From assembly GCA_017962235.1 (NCBI GenBank), contig JAGCVS010000004.1, forward strand, positions 62,001-126,000: a stretch of 64,000 nucleotides of DNA, in the 5' to 3' direction. How positions within the stretch are numbered: the first letter of the stretch is position 1; each line of letters begins with the position of its first letter. Under the pieces are notes generated by a model. The model did no database searches and had not been told where the DNA came from. It worked only from the letters and a program-made list of their open reading frames with translations. Positions 17,956-27,723 of the stretch are shown here, piece after piece. The DNA is from Bacteroidales bacterium. GTDB taxonomy: Bacteria > Bacteroidota > Bacteroidia > Bacteroidales > UBA932. Both the position numbers and the translations under genes were made by a program.

Positions 17956-19959
17956 ATGGGAGCTTTCAAGATTCATTCGCCATTCCAGCCCTCCGGAGAC
18001 CAGCCGCAGGCTATAGAGCAGTTGTGCGCTGGCTTTGAGAGCGGCATGCAGGCACAGACGCTGCTGGGCGTTACCGGCAGCGGCAAGACCTTTACAATGG
18101 CGAACGTAATTGAGCGGCTGCAGCGCCCCACGCTGATCCTGAGCCACAACAAGACGCTGGCGGCGCAGCTTTACAGCGAGTTCAAAAGCTTCTTCCCTGA
18201 GAACGCGGTGGAATACTTTGTATCGTATTACGATTACTACCAGCCGGAGGCATACATCCCCACCACCGATACTTACATTGAGAAGGACCTCAGCATCAAC
18301 GATGAAATCGACCGGTTGCGCCTGAGCGCCAGCAGCGCCCTTCTGAGCGGGCGGCGGGATGTGATAGTGATATCCTCTGTAAGCTGCCTGTACGGCATTG
18401 GCAATCCGGACGACTTCCACTCCAGCACCATACAGATATCGCGCGGCGATGAGATTCCCCGCAACCAGTTCCTCTACAGCCTGGTGGATGCCCTATATTC
18501 ACGCACTGAGGGAGAATTCACCCGCGGCAGTTTCCGTGTGAAAGGGGACAGCGTGGATGTGTATCCCGCATATTCGGATTTCGCTTACCGCATCGCTTTC
18601 TGGGGAGATGAGATAGAGTCAATAGAGTTGATTGATCCCTCCAGCGGCGCCACGATAAGTTATCACGACACAATATCGATATTCCCAGCCACCAACTTTC
18701 TTACGACCCGCGAACGGGCTTCCAAAGCGGTGGAGCAGATTCTGGCGGATATGGTGGACCGGTGCGACTACTTCAACGCCGTGGGGCGGCACCACGAGGC
18801 CAACCGGCTACGGCAGAGAGTGGAATATGACGTGGAGATGATAAAGGAGCTGGGCTACTGCTCCGGCATAGAGAATTATTCCCGATACTTTGACGGCCGC
18901 AAGGCGGGCCAGCGTCCCTTCTGCCTGATAGATTATTTCCCGGACGACTTTCTGACCTTTATTGACGAGAGTCACGTTACCATACCCCAGATACGTGCCA
19001 TGTACGGCGGCGACCGCAGCCGCAAGGAGACGCTGGTGGAATACGGCTTCCGCCTCCCCGCCGCGGCCGACAACCGCCCACTGAAGTTCGACGAGTTCTA
19101 CAGCCTGATAGGGCAGAGGCTCTATGTGAGCGCTACCCCAGGCGACTATGAGCTGGAAGAGTGCGGCGGAGTGATTGTGGAGCAGGTGGTGCGTCCCACC
19201 GGCCTGCTGGACCCGCCGATAGAGGTGCGCCCTTCCAAGAATCAGGTGGACGACCTGATGGAGGAGATACAGATCCGTGCGGAGCACGATGAACGGGTGC
19301 TGGTAACCACCCTCACCAAGCGGATGGCGGAGGAACTGGAGAAGTACCTCACCAAGAACGAGGTCCGCTGCCGATATATCCACTCCGATGTGGATACGCT
19401 GGAAAGGGTGGAGATTATAGAAGATTTCAAGGCGGGGCGCTTTGACGTTCTGGTGGGTGTGAACCTGCTGCGAGAAGGACTGGACCTGCCCAGCGTATCG
19501 CTGGTGGCTATCCTGGATGCAGACAAAGAGGGCTTTCTGCGCAGCGACCGGGCCCTTACCCAGACCGCCGGCCGTGCCGCCCGCAATATCAATGGCCTCG
19601 TGATCTTTTATGCCGATATAATAACCGCATCGATGCAGGCCACCATAGACGAGACCAACCGTCGCCGCGCAAAGCAGCAGGAATACAACCGCGAGCACCA
19701 TATCGTGCCGCGTCAGGTGGGGATGCGCGGCCATTCGCCCCTCGCACCTGAAATCGACTATAAGGAAGAGCAGAGAAAGAGGGCAGAATTTTTGCAGTAC
19801 GATCCTGTTGTGGCATCCATGGACCGCGCTACCCTGCAAAAGATGATTGCGGCTGCAAAGGCGGGCATGGAGGCGGCTGCGGCAGAACTTGACTTTGTGA
19901 ACGCCGCCCGACTGCGCGACGAGATGAATTCCCTGAAAGAGATACTTTCAAAGAAATGA
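17956..19959 (+). CDS. uvrB: UvrABC system protein B
   Basis: The 667-residue DNA-damage recognition helicase of nucleotide excision repair receives damaged DNA from UvrA and recruits UvrC. It shows Walker A GVTGSGKT (38-45), the beta-hairpin region that inserts between DNA strands (YYQPEAYIPTTDTYIEKD), the DESH box (FIDESHVTIPQ), helicase motifs (TKRMAEELEKYL, VGVNLLREGLDLP, QTAGRAARN) and a C-terminal UVR coiled-coil for UvrC binding (about 630-665). Length is normal. It heads an operon with relA-like and uvrA genes. Its stop overlaps the relA start by 4 bp (ATGA), which implies translational coupling. Confidence 0.97.
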   Translation: MGAFKIHSPFQPSGDQPQAIEQLCAGFESGMQAQTLLGVTGSGKTFTMANVIERLQRPTLILSHNKTLAAQLYSEFKSFFPENAVEYFVSYYDYYQPEAYIPTTDTYIEKDLSINDEIDRLRLSASSALLSGRRDVIVISSVSCLYGIGNPDDFHSSTIQISRGDEIPRNQFLYSLVDALYSRTEGEFTRGSFRVKGDSVDVYPAYSDFAYRIAFWGDEIESIELIDPSSGATISYHDTISIFPATNFLTTRERASKAVEQILADMVDRCDYFNAVGRHHEANRLRQRVEYDVEMIKELGYCSGIENYSRYFDGRKAGQRPFCLIDYFPDDFLTFIDESHVTIPQIRAMYGGDRSRKETLVEYGFRLPAAADNRPLKFDEFYSLIGQRLYVSATPGDYELEECGGVIVEQVVRPTGLLDPPIEVRPSKNQVDDLMEEIQIRAEHDERVLVTTLTKRMAEELEKYLTKNEVRCRYIHSDVDTLERVEIIEDFKAGRFDVLVGVNLLREGLDLPSVSLVAILDADKEGFLRSDRALTQTAGRAARNINGLVIFYADIITASMQATIDETNRRRAKQQEYNREHHIVPRQVGMRGHSPLAPEIDYKEEQRKRAEFLQYDPVVASMDRATLQKMIAAAKAGMEAAAAELDFVNAARLRDEMNSLKEILSKK

Positions 19960-22073
19960 AACCGGCATCCATAACAACCATATGTGAAGACTACTCCCAG
20001 GAGGGTCGCGACGCCATTCTGCAGGCTTATCATCTGGCAGAGGAGGCGCTGAGGGGCAAGTTGCGTAGCAACAACCATCCCTTCATAGAACACGCCCTGG
20101 GTGTGGCGGAGATTGTATCCATAATGCTTGGACTGGATGCCGACAGCGTCACTGCCGTGTTCCTGCATGAAGCCAGCCGGGTTGAGCCTTCTGTGCTGGA
20201 TTCTTTCCACGGCACAGACACCGCCATGGCGCTTACTGCCGGCCTTAACAAGATTTCCCAGATAAAGCCGCGCGACACCATGCTGGAGGCGGACCGCTAC
20301 CGCAAGCTGATTGCAAGCTACTCCTCCGACCCGCGGGTGTTCATCATAAAGCTGGCGGACCGTCTGGAGATAATGCGTTCGCTGCAGATATTCCCCAAGG
20401 CGGACCAGGCGCGCAAAAACGCCGAAACCATGCTGCTTTACATCCCGCTGGCACATCAGGCTGGACTGTACAACATCAAGAGCGAGATGGAGGATCTGTG
20501 GCTCAAGTATGCCCATCCAGATGAGTGGCGCACCATCACCAATCATCTCAAAGCCACCGAGCGGGACCGCAACGCCCTTGTGGAGTCGTTCATAAAACCT
20601 CTGGAGGAGTCGATCTCCGCCAAGGGTATCAAATACCACCTCAAGTCGCGCACTAAGAGCGCCTATTCCATCTGGAAGAAGATGCAGGTGCAGAACATCC
20701 CCATAAGTGAGGTCTATGATGTTTTTGCCATCCGCTTTATTGTGGATGTCCCGCCGGAGAAGGAAATCAGCACCTGCTGGGAGGTGTTCGCCACCGTCAC
20801 GGAGAAGTATCCGCAGGACGAACGCCGGTTGCGCCAGTGGCTGGACCGTCCAAAACCCAACGGCTATCAGTCGCTGCACTGCACCGTGAATGTAGGCGGT
20901 CAGTGGGTGGAGGTGCAGATCCGCTCTGAGAGGATGGATTACGAGGCGGAGCTTGGCGGTGCAGCCCACTGGTCTTACAAGGGGGTCAAGAAAGACGATG
21001 TGATTGGGGAATGGCTGCAGACTGTGCGCAGCATGATGGAGAGCCCGGACCATACGCCGTATCAGGATGCTGAGCAGAACCTGCTGAACCAGGATATATT
21101 CGTGTTCACTCCCAACGGCGAGCTGCGCCAGCTGCGGGCCGGGAGCAGTGTGCTGGACTTTGCCTTTGAGATACATACCAATGTGGGTCTCAGGTGCTCA
21201 GGCGGTCTGGTGAACGGCAAGATGGCCTCCATCCGCGAGCCTCTCAAGACCGGCGATACGGTGGAGATAATCACCTCCAAGAATCAGAAGCCCTCAGAGG
21301 ACTGGCTTAACTATGTAGTTACCAGCAAGGCACGCAACAAAATCAAGCAGAAGCTCAAAGAACGGGAGAACGCCCTGGCAAAGGCTGGCAAGGAGATTCT
21401 GGACCGCCGCCTGAAAAACTGGAAGCTGACCCTGCGTGACGACCAGCTCACCTCTCTCATAAAGAAATACAAGTTCAAGACTGCCAACGAGCTGTTCGGC
21501 GCCATAGGAGAAGAGAAGATAGACGTGGCGGAAATCAAGAGCGCCATCCTTCAGGAAGAGACGCCGGAGGCGGTTGCACCGGAGCGCATAGTGGTGCAGA
21601 ACCGCGGTGACAATGCCCGTGACTACCTTGAAATAGGCGGCAACAGATCGCTGAGCGGTGTGGAATACAAGATGGCCAAGTGCTGCAACCCGGTGTTTGG
21701 CGACGACGTGTTCGGCTTTGTCACTATCAACGAAGGGATAAAGATACACCGCCTGTCGTGCCCCAACGCCGCCCGTCTTATAGAGAATTATCCGCACCGC
21801 GTGCAAAAGGTGCGCTGGCGTTCCGACGCCGCCACTTCCAGTTCGCAGGTAGCGCTCAAGGTGATGATAGACGAAGAGAGTGCCGTGAACGACGTCCTCA
21901 CCGTGATTACATCGTATCATGCGCTGGTGCGCAAGCTGATTACCGGCACCCGCAACAAGCGGGGCGAGATAGAGATAGACGCCACCATCTTTGTGAACAG
22001 CAACCTTATGCTGGACAAGATTCTGGCAGGTCTGCGCAAACTCAAGAACGTACGTCAGGTGGCAAGGCAGTAG
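19956..22073 (+). CDS. relA: RelA/SpoT-type (p)ppGpp synthetase with degenerate hydrolase domain
   Basis: This 705-residue RSH protein has, in order, an HD domain (about 20-170), the synthetase domain (about 230-350), a TGS domain (about 385-450), a helical/zinc-finger region and a C-terminal ACT domain (about 625-705). The synthetase residues look complete: [34 protein letters not shown] and [15 protein letters not shown]. The hydrolase site is not complete. The HDxxED motif reads HEASRV (71-76), and the ADRLHNM motif reads ADRLEIM (134-140), so D, E, D and N positions are lost. I infer a synthetase-only, RelA-like enzyme; a separate SpoT-like hydrolase should be elsewhere in the genome. Placement between uvrB (4-bp overlap) and uvrA (no gap) ties ppGpp synthesis to excision repair expression. 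Confidence 0.92.
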   Translation: MKPASITTICEDYSQEGRDAILQAYHLAEEALRGKLRSNNHPFIEHALGVAEIVSIMLGLDADSVTAVFLHEASRVEPSVLDSFHGTDTAMALTAGLNKISQIKPRDTMLEADRYRKLIASYSSDPRVFIIKLADRLEIMRSLQIFPKADQARKNAETMLLYIPLAHQAGLYNIKSEMEDLWLKYAHPDEWRTITNHLKATERDRNALVESFIKPLEESISAKGIKYHLKSRTKSAYSIWKKMQVQNIPISEVYDVFAIRFIVDVPPEKEISTCWEVFATVTEKYPQDERRLRQWLDRPKPNGYQSLHCTVNVGGQWVEVQIRSERMDYEAELGGAAHWSYKGVKKDDVIGEWLQTVRSMMESPDHTPYQDAEQNLLNQDIFVFTPNGELRQLRAGSSVLDFAFEIHTNVGLRCSGGLVNGKMASIREPLKTGDTVEIITSKNQKPSEDWLNYVVTSKARNKIKQKLKERENALAKAGKEILDRRLKNWKLTLRDDQLTSLIKKYKFKTANELFGAIGEEKIDVAEIKSAILQEETPEAVAPERIVVQNRGDNARDYLEIGGNRSLSGVEYKMAKCCNPVFGDDVFGFVTINEGIKIHRLSCPNAARLIENYPHRVQKVRWRSDAATSSSQVALKVMIDEESAVNDVLTVITSYHALVRKLITGTRNKRGEIEIDATIFVNSNLMLDKILAGLRKLKNVRQVARQ

Positions 22074-24890
22074 ATGGCAGGCAAGGATTGCATATTTATC
22101 AAAGGGGCGCGCGCCAACAACCTCAAGAACATCGACGTGGAGATTCCGCGCGGCAAGTTTGTGGTTATTACCGGCGTGAGCGGCAGCGGCAAGAGCTCGC
22201 TGGCCTTCGATACCCTGTATGCAGAGGGACACCGCCGGTTTGCGGAGAGCCTATCTTCCTTTGCGCGCCAGTTCCTCGGGCGGGTGCCCAAGCCGGCAGT
22301 GGATTACATAACCGGCATCCCCCCGGCAATTGCTGTGGAGCAAAAGGTGAACACTGTGAACTCGCGCTCTACAATTGCCACCACAACGGAGATTTACAAC
22401 TACCTGCAGCTGCTCTACGCCAAGATTGGCCGCACGTACTCCCCGGTAACCGGCCGGGAGGTGGTCTGTGACACCGAGCGCAGCGTGCTGGATTATATGC
22501 TCACGCTGCCGGCGGGCGAATATGCTCTGATTGCGGCGGCGCAGGATTTTACTGAGGAGAACTATACAGAACGCTTCCTTTCACTCAAGGAGGAAGGTTA
22601 TACCAGGGTTGTAGACAGTGCAACCGGGGATGTCCTCAAGATAGACGATGTCCTCTCCAAGCAGGCGGTAGTGGCAGGCTTCAATCATCTGGCGCTGCTT
22701 GTGGACAGAGTCCGCATCAGTTCTGAAGAGGATGCCGATTTTACTACCAGAGCGCTGGATTCGCTCAAGACGGCGTTCGCGGCTGGCGGCGGGCACATAC
22801 TGTGCGGCATGCCGGGGGCGATGCGTGAGTTCAGCAATCTCTTTGAGGCGGACGGCATCACCTTCTCGCGCCCCAGCGAGAACCTTTTCAGCTACAACAG
22901 CCCGCTGGGCGCCTGCCCGGTGTGTGGCGGCTTCGGCTCCATTATCGGCATAGATGAGAACCTGGTGATTCCGAACCCGACGCTGAGCGTGTACGACGGT
23001 GCGGTGGCGTGCTGGCGGGGGGAGCTGATGAAGTATTTCAGGGACGAACTGGTGAATAACGCATACAAGTTCGACTTCCCGGTGTTCAAGCCGTACAAGG
23101 ATCTTACCCGCTCAGAGAAGGATGTGCTTTGGCGCGGCAACGAACACTTTACCGGTATCGACGGCTTCTTTGAATGGGTAGATAAGAACCGTTACAAAAT
23201 ACAGTTCAAATATCTCCAGAGCCGATATTCCGGGCGGACCACGTGCCGCGAATGCGGCGGCAGCAGGCTCCGCAAGGAGGCGCTGTATGTGCGCGTAGGC
23301 GGCAAGACCATAGCGGAGCTGATGTCCATGCAGATACGCGATCTGGCGGTATTCTTTGACAACCTGCAGCTGGACGCTTACGAGCAGACGCTGGCGGCGA
23401 TGCCGGTGAAGGAGATACGGGACAGGCTGGCATACATAGTTGGGGTCGGGCTAGGCTATCTGACCCTTGACAGGGCCTCCAATACGCTGTCAGGCGGAGA
23501 GAGCCAGCGCATAAACCTGGTGAAGGTTATCGGCAACAATCTGGTGGGCTCCATGTATGTGCTGGACGAACCCAGCATCGGTCTCCACAGCCGCGACACC
23601 CAGCGGTTAATAACTGTGCTCAAGCAACTCCGCGACCTGGGCAACACCGTAATCGTGGTGGAGCACGACAAGGAGATTATCCAGGCGGCTGACCAGGTGA
23701 TTGATATTGGCCCAAGGGCCGGCAGCCTGGGCGGCGAGGTGGTGTATCAGGGCCCGCCGGCGCTCCCTTCGCCAGATTCTGTTGACTGGGGCGCGAACAA
23801 GTCCCTGACGTTGGAGTATCTGACCGGCCGTCGCAAGGGTTATCTGCCGGAAAGCAAGCATACGCCAAAGTACGCCATTGAGGTGCTTGGGGCGCGTGAG
23901 AACAACCTCAAGGAGATAGACGTCCGCTTCCCGCTCCGCTGTCTGGTGGCGGTAACGGGGGTGAGCGGCAGCGGCAAATCGTCTCTGGTGGGGGATATCC
24001 TCTATCCCGCGCTTCGCAGACAGATTAACCAGACGGGGGAGAGCCACGGCGCCTTCAGGGCCCTCGCCGGCGATCTGAACCGCATATCTTCAGTAGAATA
24101 CGTAGACCAGAACCCCATAGGGAAGAGCAGCCGCTCCAATCCCGTGACCTACACCAAGGTATACGACGATATCCGCAAACTGTTCTCTGAACAGCCGTAT
24201 GCAAAGATGAACGGCTACGGCCATTCCCACTTCTCTTTCAATATAGACGGCGGGCGTTGCCCCGAATGTCAGGGAGAGGGTGTGATAAGGGTAGAGATGC
24301 AGTTCATGGCGGATGTTACCATGGTGTGCCCTTCCTGCGGCGGCAAGCGCTTTTTGCCCGATATCCTGGAGGTGAAGTATCAGGGTAAGAGCATCAGCGA
24401 CGTGCTGGACATGAGTGTGGAGGAGGCGGTACAGTTCTTCTCTGCCCAGGAAGATGCCCTGGCGCGTCGTATTGCAGAACGGCTGCATCCGCTGATGGAT
24501 GTGGGGCTCTCATATCTGAAACTGGGGCAGAGCAGCAGCACCCTCTCAGGCGGCGAGAGCCAGCGAATCAAACTGGCATCGTTCCTGGGCAAGGATGCAT
24601 CTTCCGGCCCCGTGCTGTTCATATTTGACGAACCCACCACAGGCCTTCATTTCTACGATATAGAGAAGTTGCTGCGCTCTTTTGACGCATTGATTGCAAA
24701 GGGGCATTCCATAATTGTGGTGGAACATAATCTGGATATCATCCGTGCCGCTGATCATATAATAGAGCTTGGTCCCGGGGCAGGCGACGAAGGCGGCAGC
24801 CTGATCTTTGAGGGTACTCCGGAAGAGCTGATGCGTATGGATACCCCTACCGCCGCCGCGCTGAACGATTTTATAGGCGCAAGTTTGTGA
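22074..24890 (+). CDS. uvrA: UvrABC system protein A
   Basis: The 938-residue damage-sensing ABC ATPase of nucleotide excision repair. Each half has a Walker A (GVSGSGKSS near residues 34-42 and again near 630), an ABC signature (LSGGESQRI twice) and a Walker B ([20 protein letters not shown]). Zinc-binding cysteine pairs are seen at ACPVCGGFG and CRECGGSR in the first half and at CPECQGEG and CPSCGGKRF in the second. Length is normal for UvrA1. Its ATG directly follows the relA stop codon with no spacer, so it is the last gene of the uvrB-relA-uvrA operon; a new promoter begins just past its end. Confidence 0.97.
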   Translation: MAGKDCIFIKGARANNLKNIDVEIPRGKFVVITGVSGSGKSSLAFDTLYAEGHRRFAESLSSFARQFLGRVPKPAVDYITGIPPAIAVEQKVNTVNSRSTIATTTEIYNYLQLLYAKIGRTYSPVTGREVVCDTERSVLDYMLTLPAGEYALIAAAQDFTEENYTERFLSLKEEGYTRVVDSATGDVLKIDDVLSKQAVVAGFNHLALLVDRVRISSEEDADFTTRALDSLKTAFAAGGGHILCGMPGAMREFSNLFEADGITFSRPSENLFSYNSPLGACPVCGGFGSIIGIDENLVIPNPTLSVYDGAVACWRGELMKYFRDELVNNAYKFDFPVFKPYKDLTRSEKDVLWRGNEHFTGIDGFFEWVDKNRYKIQFKYLQSRYSGRTTCRECGGSRLRKEALYVRVGGKTIAELMSMQIRDLAVFFDNLQLDAYEQTLAAMPVKEIRDRLAYIVGVGLGYLTLDRASNTLSGGESQRINLVKVIGNNLVGSMYVLDEPSIGLHSRDTQRLITVLKQLRDLGNTVIVVEHDKEIIQAADQVIDIGPRAGSLGGEVVYQGPPALPSPDSVDWGANKSLTLEYLTGRRKGYLPESKHTPKYAIEVLGARENNLKEIDVRFPLRCLVAVTGVSGSGKSSLVGDILYPALRRQINQTGESHGAFRALAGDLNRISSVEYVDQNPIGKSSRSNPVTYTKVYDDIRKLFSEQPYAKMNGYGHSHFSFNIDGGRCPECQGEGVIRVEMQFMADVTMVCPSCGGKRFLPDILEVKYQGKSISDVLDMSVEEAVQFFSAQEDALARRIAERLHPLMDVGLSYLKLGQSSSTLSGGESQRIKLASFLGKDASSGPVLFIFDEPTTGLHFYDIEKLLRSFDALIAKGHSIIVVEHNLDIIRAADHIIELGPGAGDEGGSLIFEGTPEELMRMDTPTAAALNDFIGASL

Positions 24891-24915
24891 TTTTTTCAAG
24901 TAATACATATCTTTG
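24884..24915 (+). promoter_or_regulatory. Predicted Bacteroidetes-type promoter of the TM2/LolA-like operon
   Basis: A -33 TTTG (24884-24887, inside the last codons of uvrA) is followed by a 20-bp spacer and a perfect -7 TATCTTTG (24908-24915). This is one of the best full promoters in the window. It gives a leader of about 25 nt before the ATG at 24944. Confidence 0.65.
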
Positions 24916-24943
24916 TACAAAACACCATAAATAACTACTTAAA

Positions 24944-25345
24944 ATGAAAAAATTACTCCTTTCTCTCGTAGCTGTATTTGCACTGAGCTTTGCAGCTTCT
25001 GCAGCTGAGTACACAATCAACGACAACGCCATCGACCAGGCTATCGAATGCGCAATCGAGGTTGCTCCCGACTTCTCAATGCCCGCAATGCCGGCTATGC
25101 CCGCATCTGTAGGTCAGAAGAACGACGGTGTGGCTCTCGCACTCACTGTGCTTCTGGGCGGCTTCGGTATCCATCGTCACTATATGGGCACCGCTCCCTG
25201 GATGTGGGCTGCATATACCTTCACTGTTGCAGGTATCTTCGGTATAGTTCCCACCATTGACCTTATCGTTGAAATCGTAGGTCTGATTGACGGTTCCGGC
25301 CTGGGGCAGTACTATAACAACTCCAGCTTCTTCATGTGGCTGTAA
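24944..25345 (+). CDS. Small secreted membrane protein with TM2-like domain
   Basis: The 133-residue protein has a clear Sec signal (MKKLLLSLVAVFALSFAASAA), a short linker with the repeat MPAMPAMPA (about 45-55), and two hydrophobic helices (about 65-125). The helices carry the TM2 hallmark GGFGIHRHYMG followed by an Asp-containing second helix (PTIDLIVEIVGL). TM2 domains are found in many bacterial and animal membrane proteins; no general biochemical role is known. It is the first gene of a four-gene operon and has its own strong promoter. Only 1 nt separates it from the next gene. Function unknown. Confidence 0.82.
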   Translation: MKKLLLSLVAVFALSFAASAAEYTINDNAIDQAIECAIEVAPDFSMPAMPAMPASVGQKNDGVALALTVLLGGFGIHRHYMGTAPWMWAAYTFTVAGIFGIVPTIDLIVEIVGLIDGSGLGQYYNNSSFFMWL

Positions 25346-25346
25346 A

Positions 25347-26048
25347 GTGCTGCGCAAGGGCTTTATATCATTCCTGGTGTTGATTGCCCCGCTCGCAGCG
25401 CTTGCACAGAGCAGGGTAGCGGCCTCCGTAGAGGTAAAGACACTTGCGAACGGTAAAGTTACAACGGTCACCAAACGCGAATTCTGTAATGGAAACGGGC
25501 GTCTGGTGACCGTTTTCAATTCCCCTGTGCACTATGTGGTCACCACTAACCTAAAAGGGGAGATGGTGACTTATTCCCCCTCCCGCAATGAGGCTTTCAA
25601 AGACCGTGGCGAAGAGTTCTCTACCAAGGATAATCTGCTGTACCTGTTTCTTACAGGTCGCAGCGCGGATCTTGGTCTCGCTTCTCTGGGTTACAGCCTG
25701 AAGCGCTCCGTGCCGGAAGAGGGGGGCTACCTTAAACGCATATACACCACAACAAAAAAGGGGATCGTCCCCAAGGTCGAGGTGGTGCTCAAGGACTATC
25801 TGCCCGTTTATGTGGCATATCTTGATGGTTCAGACAAGGTGGTGAGCAAGACCTATCTTTCCGGATATGATGTTTCCTCCCGCTTTGTGTTCCCTTCCCG
25901 GGTTACCGGAATAGACTATATCAACGGAAAGGATTCCACCGTTACCCGCACTCTCTACTCCAATGTCGTTACCGATTCTGCAGAGCCGGAGTTCTCCTTT
26001 GAACTTCCGGAAGGGGTGGTTTCCGTATCCAATCCGCTCAAGCCGTGA
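25347..26048 (+). CDS. LolA-like periplasmic protein
   Basis: I place the start at the GTG at 25347, giving 233 residues beginning with a signal (VLRKGFISFLVLIAPLAALAQ read from Met). A start at 25287 would overlap the upstream gene by 59 nt and hide the signal. The mature part is rich in beta strands with the pattern of LolA/outer-membrane lipoprotein-sorting proteins: repeated strands such as GYLKRIYTTTKKG and VEVVLKDYLPVYVAYLDGSDKVVSKTYLSGY. Proteins of this fold carry lipids or lipoproteins across the periplasm. The match is by overall pattern, not by a diagnostic motif. The neighbouring genes encode membrane proteins and the next start overlaps its stop by 4 bp. Confidence 0.6.
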   Translation: MLRKGFISFLVLIAPLAALAQSRVAASVEVKTLANGKVTTVTKREFCNGNGRLVTVFNSPVHYVVTTNLKGEMVTYSPSRNEAFKDRGEEFSTKDNLLYLFLTGRSADLGLASLGYSLKRSVPEEGGYLKRIYTTTKKGIVPKVEVVLKDYLPVYVAYLDGSDKVVSKTYLSGYDVSSRFVFPSRVTGIDYINGKDSTVTRTLYSNVVTDSAEPEFSFELPEGVVSVSNPLKP

Positions 26049-27010
26049 AACGACTGGCGGCAATCCTGGTTGCCATAACGCTGGCAACAGTGAATCTCCC
26101 TGCACAACATGTGAGGGGAGTTTTTTCGTTTACGGACAGCCTTATGCGCAATTCCCGCATAGGGATGGCCGGCCGTGCTCATCTGAAGCCGGTGACAATC
26201 AACCCCACCGTATGGAGTCCTCAGAACTATGATGCGTCTCTGCCGGCACGCTACGCCTCTGCAGAGCGCGACTTTGTGATGTATCTGCTGGATAGGGGCC
26301 TGAAACAGGACGCCCTCACGCTTCTGGCCCAACCCTGTCTGGTGCCCTCAGATACCCTGAGTTTTCTTCGCGGTTTGGCGCTGTTCGACGACAAACAGAT
26401 GCAGGGGGCGCACAGCTGGTTCTCACAGTCGTCGCTGGAGGAATCGCTGTTCTTTGACGTGGTCTCGCAGGCCCATCTTGGCAGTTACTCCGGCGCCCGC
26501 AATACGCTGGATGGTTACAACGGGCCGCGCGAAGAGTTGCGGCAGCTGCAGCTGGCCGGAATCTCCCTTTTACAGGATGAGCACGATCTTTACGGCAATC
26601 ATGCCTCACATTTTACTTATTCCGATGTCGATCTTTCCGACAGCGAAAAGGCTCTGGACGATGTGGCAAAGGCCATCGCCGCCCATCGGAATAAATCGCC
26701 CCTCGCGGCGGGGGCGCTCTCCGCGCTGCTGCCCGGTGCGGGTCAGTTGTATGCCGGCAGTCTGGGCGAGGCGCTCTCTGCATTTCTCACTGTGGGTTCT
26801 CTGGCAGGCATTACGGCTGAGAACTGGCACAGATACGGTGTGAAATCGTGGCGGACCATACTCTCCGGCTCGATTTGCTCGCTCTTTTACATTGGAAACA
26901 TATACGGCGCCTATATAAGCGTCGATATTCATAATCAAGAGTTCAAGGATGAAACCTCTGCGATTGTTCTGTACAATATCCATATTCCTCTGCGCAACAT
27001 TTACCGTTAG
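26045..27010 (+). CDS. Secreted helical-repeat protein with C-terminal membrane segments (TM2/DUF5683-like motif)
   Basis: This 321-residue product starts at a GTG overlapping the upstream stop (GTGA). It has a signal peptide (ending about LPAQ, residue 20) and a region of amphipathic helices that resembles tetratricopeptide-type repeats (about 60-215). Hydrophobic segments from about 225 begin LSALLPGAGQLYAGSLGEAL. The GxGQxYxG pattern is the same kind of turn seen in TM2 and DUF5683 proteins. A second hydrophobic stretch (about 270-295) precedes a soluble tail. Its layout is repeated in the next gene. I do not recognise a function. Confidence 0.7.
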   Translation: MKRLAAILVAITLATVNLPAQHVRGVFSFTDSLMRNSRIGMAGRAHLKPVTINPTVWSPQNYDASLPARYASAERDFVMYLLDRGLKQDALTLLAQPCLVPSDTLSFLRGLALFDDKQMQGAHSWFSQSSLEESLFFDVVSQAHLGSYSGARNTLDGYNGPREELRQLQLAGISLLQDEHDLYGNHASHFTYSDVDLSDSEKALDDVAKAIAAHRNKSPLAAGALSALLPGAGQLYAGSLGEALSAFLTVGSLAGITAENWHRYGVKSWRTILSGSICSLFYIGNIYGAYISVDIHNQEFKDETSAIVLYNIHIPLRNIYR

Positions 27011-27707
27011 GGCGCAGTCGCTGGAGGCGGTGGAATATGAGAGGGTGCTCTTCCATGGGGCATCCCCGGCGGAGGCTAACGCCGCGCTGCTGTCCCGCGC
27101 AGCCTGCCTTGAACAGTTGGGCCGATACGATGACGCGCAGGATGCGCTGGACCGTTTGCGCCTGTTTTCCCTGAGCGCAGAGGACCGGCTGAGGAGCAAT
27201 CACCTCAGGGGGGTGGCGATGCTGCGTACCGGCAATTATCAAGGCGCGGCCGGCTGTCTTGACGAAGGCTTCCCCCAGGACAAGGAAGCCTCCCGCGACG
27301 CGGCACTGATTCTGGCCTCAGACAGGCGGTTTGACGAGTCTTTGAGTCTGGCTGTGTCATTATACCCCCAGCACTCTGATGAGCTGCAGAAGCTGTTTAA
27401 AAAGGCTCCTAAGGCCCGGAAGGAGGGCGCAGCCATGATGCTCTCTTTTTTGCCTCCCCTGGGACACATCTATCTCAAGGATGACAAGTGGCTGGGAACC
27501 ACTCTGGCAAGCTATGCCGGAGCAGCGCTCACCGTATGGCAGTTTATAGAGGGGAATTACATCACTGCCATACTGGGCGGCGGAATGCTGCTAAACGCCT
27601 CTTATATGGAGCATAATATCGCCACTGTGCCCCAGCGCACGCAACAGGCTAACCAAAAGGCCATGGAGAGCTTTCTGGATAAACTGGAGTCCCTTCTGTG
27701 TGATTGA
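26949..27707 (+). CDS. Secreted helical-repeat protein with membrane segments, paired with the upstream gene
   Basis: The 252-residue product has a signal (MKPLRLFCTISIFLCATFTVRAQ), two or three TPR-like helical pairs (about 40-140, for example LEQLGRYDDAQDALDRL and MLRTGNYQGAAGCLDEGF) and C-terminal hydrophobic segments (about 160-220). These start MLSFLPPLGHIYLKDDKWLG, again a G-x-x-Y turn like that in the upstream protein. The reading frame overlaps the upstream gene by 62 nt. The overlap covers this signal peptide and the other protein's tail, and the signal supports this start. It is the last gene of the operon; the next gene converges. The two proteins may be distant paralogs. Function unknown. 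Confidence 0.7.
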   Translation: MKPLRLFCTISIFLCATFTVRAQSLEAVEYERVLFHGASPAEANAALLSRAACLEQLGRYDDAQDALDRLRLFSLSAEDRLRSNHLRGVAMLRTGNYQGAAGCLDEGFPQDKEASRDAALILASDRRFDESLSLAVSLYPQHSDELQKLFKKAPKARKEGAAMMLSFLPPLGHIYLKDDKWLGTTLASYAGAALTVWQFIEGNYITAILGGGMLLNASYMEHNIATVPQRTQQANQKAMESFLDKLESLLCD

Positions 27708-27723
27708 TTTGCCGCCCCGGCAA

